From Pinus tabuliformis (taxonomy: Eukaryota; Streptophyta; Pinopsida; Pinales; Pinaceae): a DNA stretch of 64,000 bases. Shown here one piece after another: positions 63,196 through 64,000 of this stretch. Position numbers and translations under genes: made by a program. The stretch spans positions 315,798,783 to 315,862,782 of the forward strand of contig CM062820.1 in NCBI GenBank assembly GCA_031772625.1, given 5' to 3'. The notes beneath the pieces were generated by a model. The model saw only the letters and a list, made by a program, of their open reading frames with translations, did no database searches and was not told where the DNA came from. Each line of letters begins with the position of its first letter. Position 1 is the first letter of the stretch.

Positions 63196-63423
63196 AAAAT
63201 CTGTTTTAGCTACTTCTGTTTATTACTGTAGTGTTCTGGGTTCAGAATTGGTTTCTGGTTACTGTTACTGTATTCTGGTTACAACATTCAGAGAAGTGAT
63301 TGATTGATTCAGTTTTTGGTTGGTGCAAAGGAGATTGGTTGATGTAGATATATTTGATGTTTGATTGATGTTATTAATGGATCCAGTCTAAAAATTTATG
63401 AAACGTGGTCCTTGGAAGAAAAT

Positions 63424-63550
63424 AGAAGGTTGTAGCCTTCTGTAGGCCAACACCTACATACTAGTACATCAGCTCGTACAAGAGCTAAGGGGGTTGTAGC
63501 TCCCTTCCAGGAGAATATGAAGAATAAGAGAAGGTTGTAGCCTTCTGCAG
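63424..63550. repeat. Three small hairpins of one pattern
   Basis: agaaggttgtagccttct occurs at about 63,425 and 63,530, and a compensated variant (agggggttgtagctccctt) near 63,488. Stems differ in sequence but keep pairing around a ttgta loop. Confidence 0.7.
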
Positions 63551-63944
63551 GTAGAAGCCTGCGTACTAGTATAAGACTACACTAGTATATAAACATTGTA
63601 AAAAGAAGTTTCTTATTAAAAGAAGATAGAGACGAATTGCAGCAGGTGGTTTTCACCCACATTGGGTTTCCACCTTATATCTTGTGTTCTTGTGTGTGAC
63701 TGTCTGCTCTGTTTTAATGTACCTGGTCACTGTTTATATGGTTCTGATGCACAGATTAATGATCAACATCTAAAGGATAAATTAAATTATAAGTTTGTAG
63801 GTTATACGCTACTTTCCTTAACTACAGTTGCGTATATACACAGTTTTCACTAACTGAAGTAGTGTATACAAATCTGATTGTGAAATGAAAAATAATTGAC
63901 TTGCTAATACTGATTCACCCCCCCTCTCTGTATTATTTCCAACA

Positions 63945-64000
63945 ACTAGCCCTTTCGGCAACAACCCATGTAGTGCAGGTTGCAGTCTCAGTTGAGGCAA
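63945..64000. other. Start of unidentified sequence at window edge
   Basis: Fifty-six bases after the LTR; expected to be element body if the LTR is a 5' LTR, but too short to tell. Confidence 0.3.

Larger units (their letters stand above)
62311..63944 (+). mobile_element. Long LTR (probably Ty1/copia) inserted in the CACTA element; body beyond window
   Basis: It runs from TGTTGGTGGC to ATTTCCAACA (matching TGTTGG/CCAACA ends), 1,634 bases, and splits the TNP2 reading. A TATA box (actataaaagggg, 62,757-62,769) points to the plus strand. Later 'ggttttcacccacattgggt' (near 63,648) and 'gattcaccccccctctct' (63,912-63,929) are typical of the R/U5 part of plant copia LTRs. Bases before it (gacct) and after it (actag) differ, so it is probably the 5' LTR of an element that continues past the window edge, not a solo LTR. 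No standard primer site follows directly. Age cannot be judged without the partner. Confidence 0.6.

Noticed and set aside
62311-63944. Solo LTR
   Set aside because: The five bases on each side differ (gacct against actag) and the CACTA reading does not visibly resume; an element running off the window is more likely.

Overview
This window looks like the repeat-dense intergenic DNA of a large plant genome. It is AT-rich, full of microsatellites and carries many old, broken transposable elements. The families seen are a chromodomain Ty3/gypsy element, a Tat-like Ty3/gypsy element with a plant mobile domain ORF, Ty1/copia pieces, a CACTA (TNP2) transposon and L1-type LINEs with RNase H. Several protein fragments resemble sequences I remember from gymnosperms, so a conifer-like genome is my guess, but that is inference. 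I recognise no single-copy host gene, tRNA, rRNA or CRISPR array.

Layout. Bases 1-16.77 kb hold degraded LINE pieces (ORF1 near 2.4-3.7 kb, RNase H near 5.7-6.07 kb on the minus strand and 7.86-8.23 kb on the plus strand), AT microsatellites, several tandem-repeat patches including a ~185-bp array at 11.43-12.06 kb, and the 3' end of a Ty1/copia element (14.72 kb to about 15.74 kb).

Bases 16,778-53,154 are one old chromovirus (element A, minus strand). It has ~330-bp LTRs and a perfect 5-bp target duplication (ttcct), and two later retroelements opened it up. Element B (18,188-36,019, duplication ctcct) sits in A's integrase gene. It is a Tat-like locus with gag-pol on the minus strand, a plant mobile domain ORF on the plus strand, and a scrambled arrangement of LTRs that includes 2.1-kb inverted arms. 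Element C (37,008-49,662, duplication ggttg/agttg) sits between A's reverse transcriptase and RNase H regions. It has very long LTRs (about 4.8 and 3.9 kb), a gag-like ORF and no visible pol. One LTR of C was itself hit by an 868-bp foldback hairpin element (39,534-40,401). Without B and C, A is about 5.9 kb, normal for a chromovirus.

Bases 53.16-64 kb hold a row of ORF fragments of an unrecognised, probably mobile, protein (53.85-56.67 kb), a degenerate telomere-like TTTAGGG array (57.84-58.22 kb), a decayed CACTA TNP2 transposase on the minus strand (58.83-62.31 kb), and a long LTR (62,311-63,944) that interrupts it and whose element probably runs off the right edge.

Nesting gives a relative history. 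A came first (its LTRs look about 86% alike by eye). B and C inserted later (B's LTRs about 92-93%, C's about 89%), and the hairpin entered C last. All elements look old and broken; what they share is the target DNA, not a pathway.
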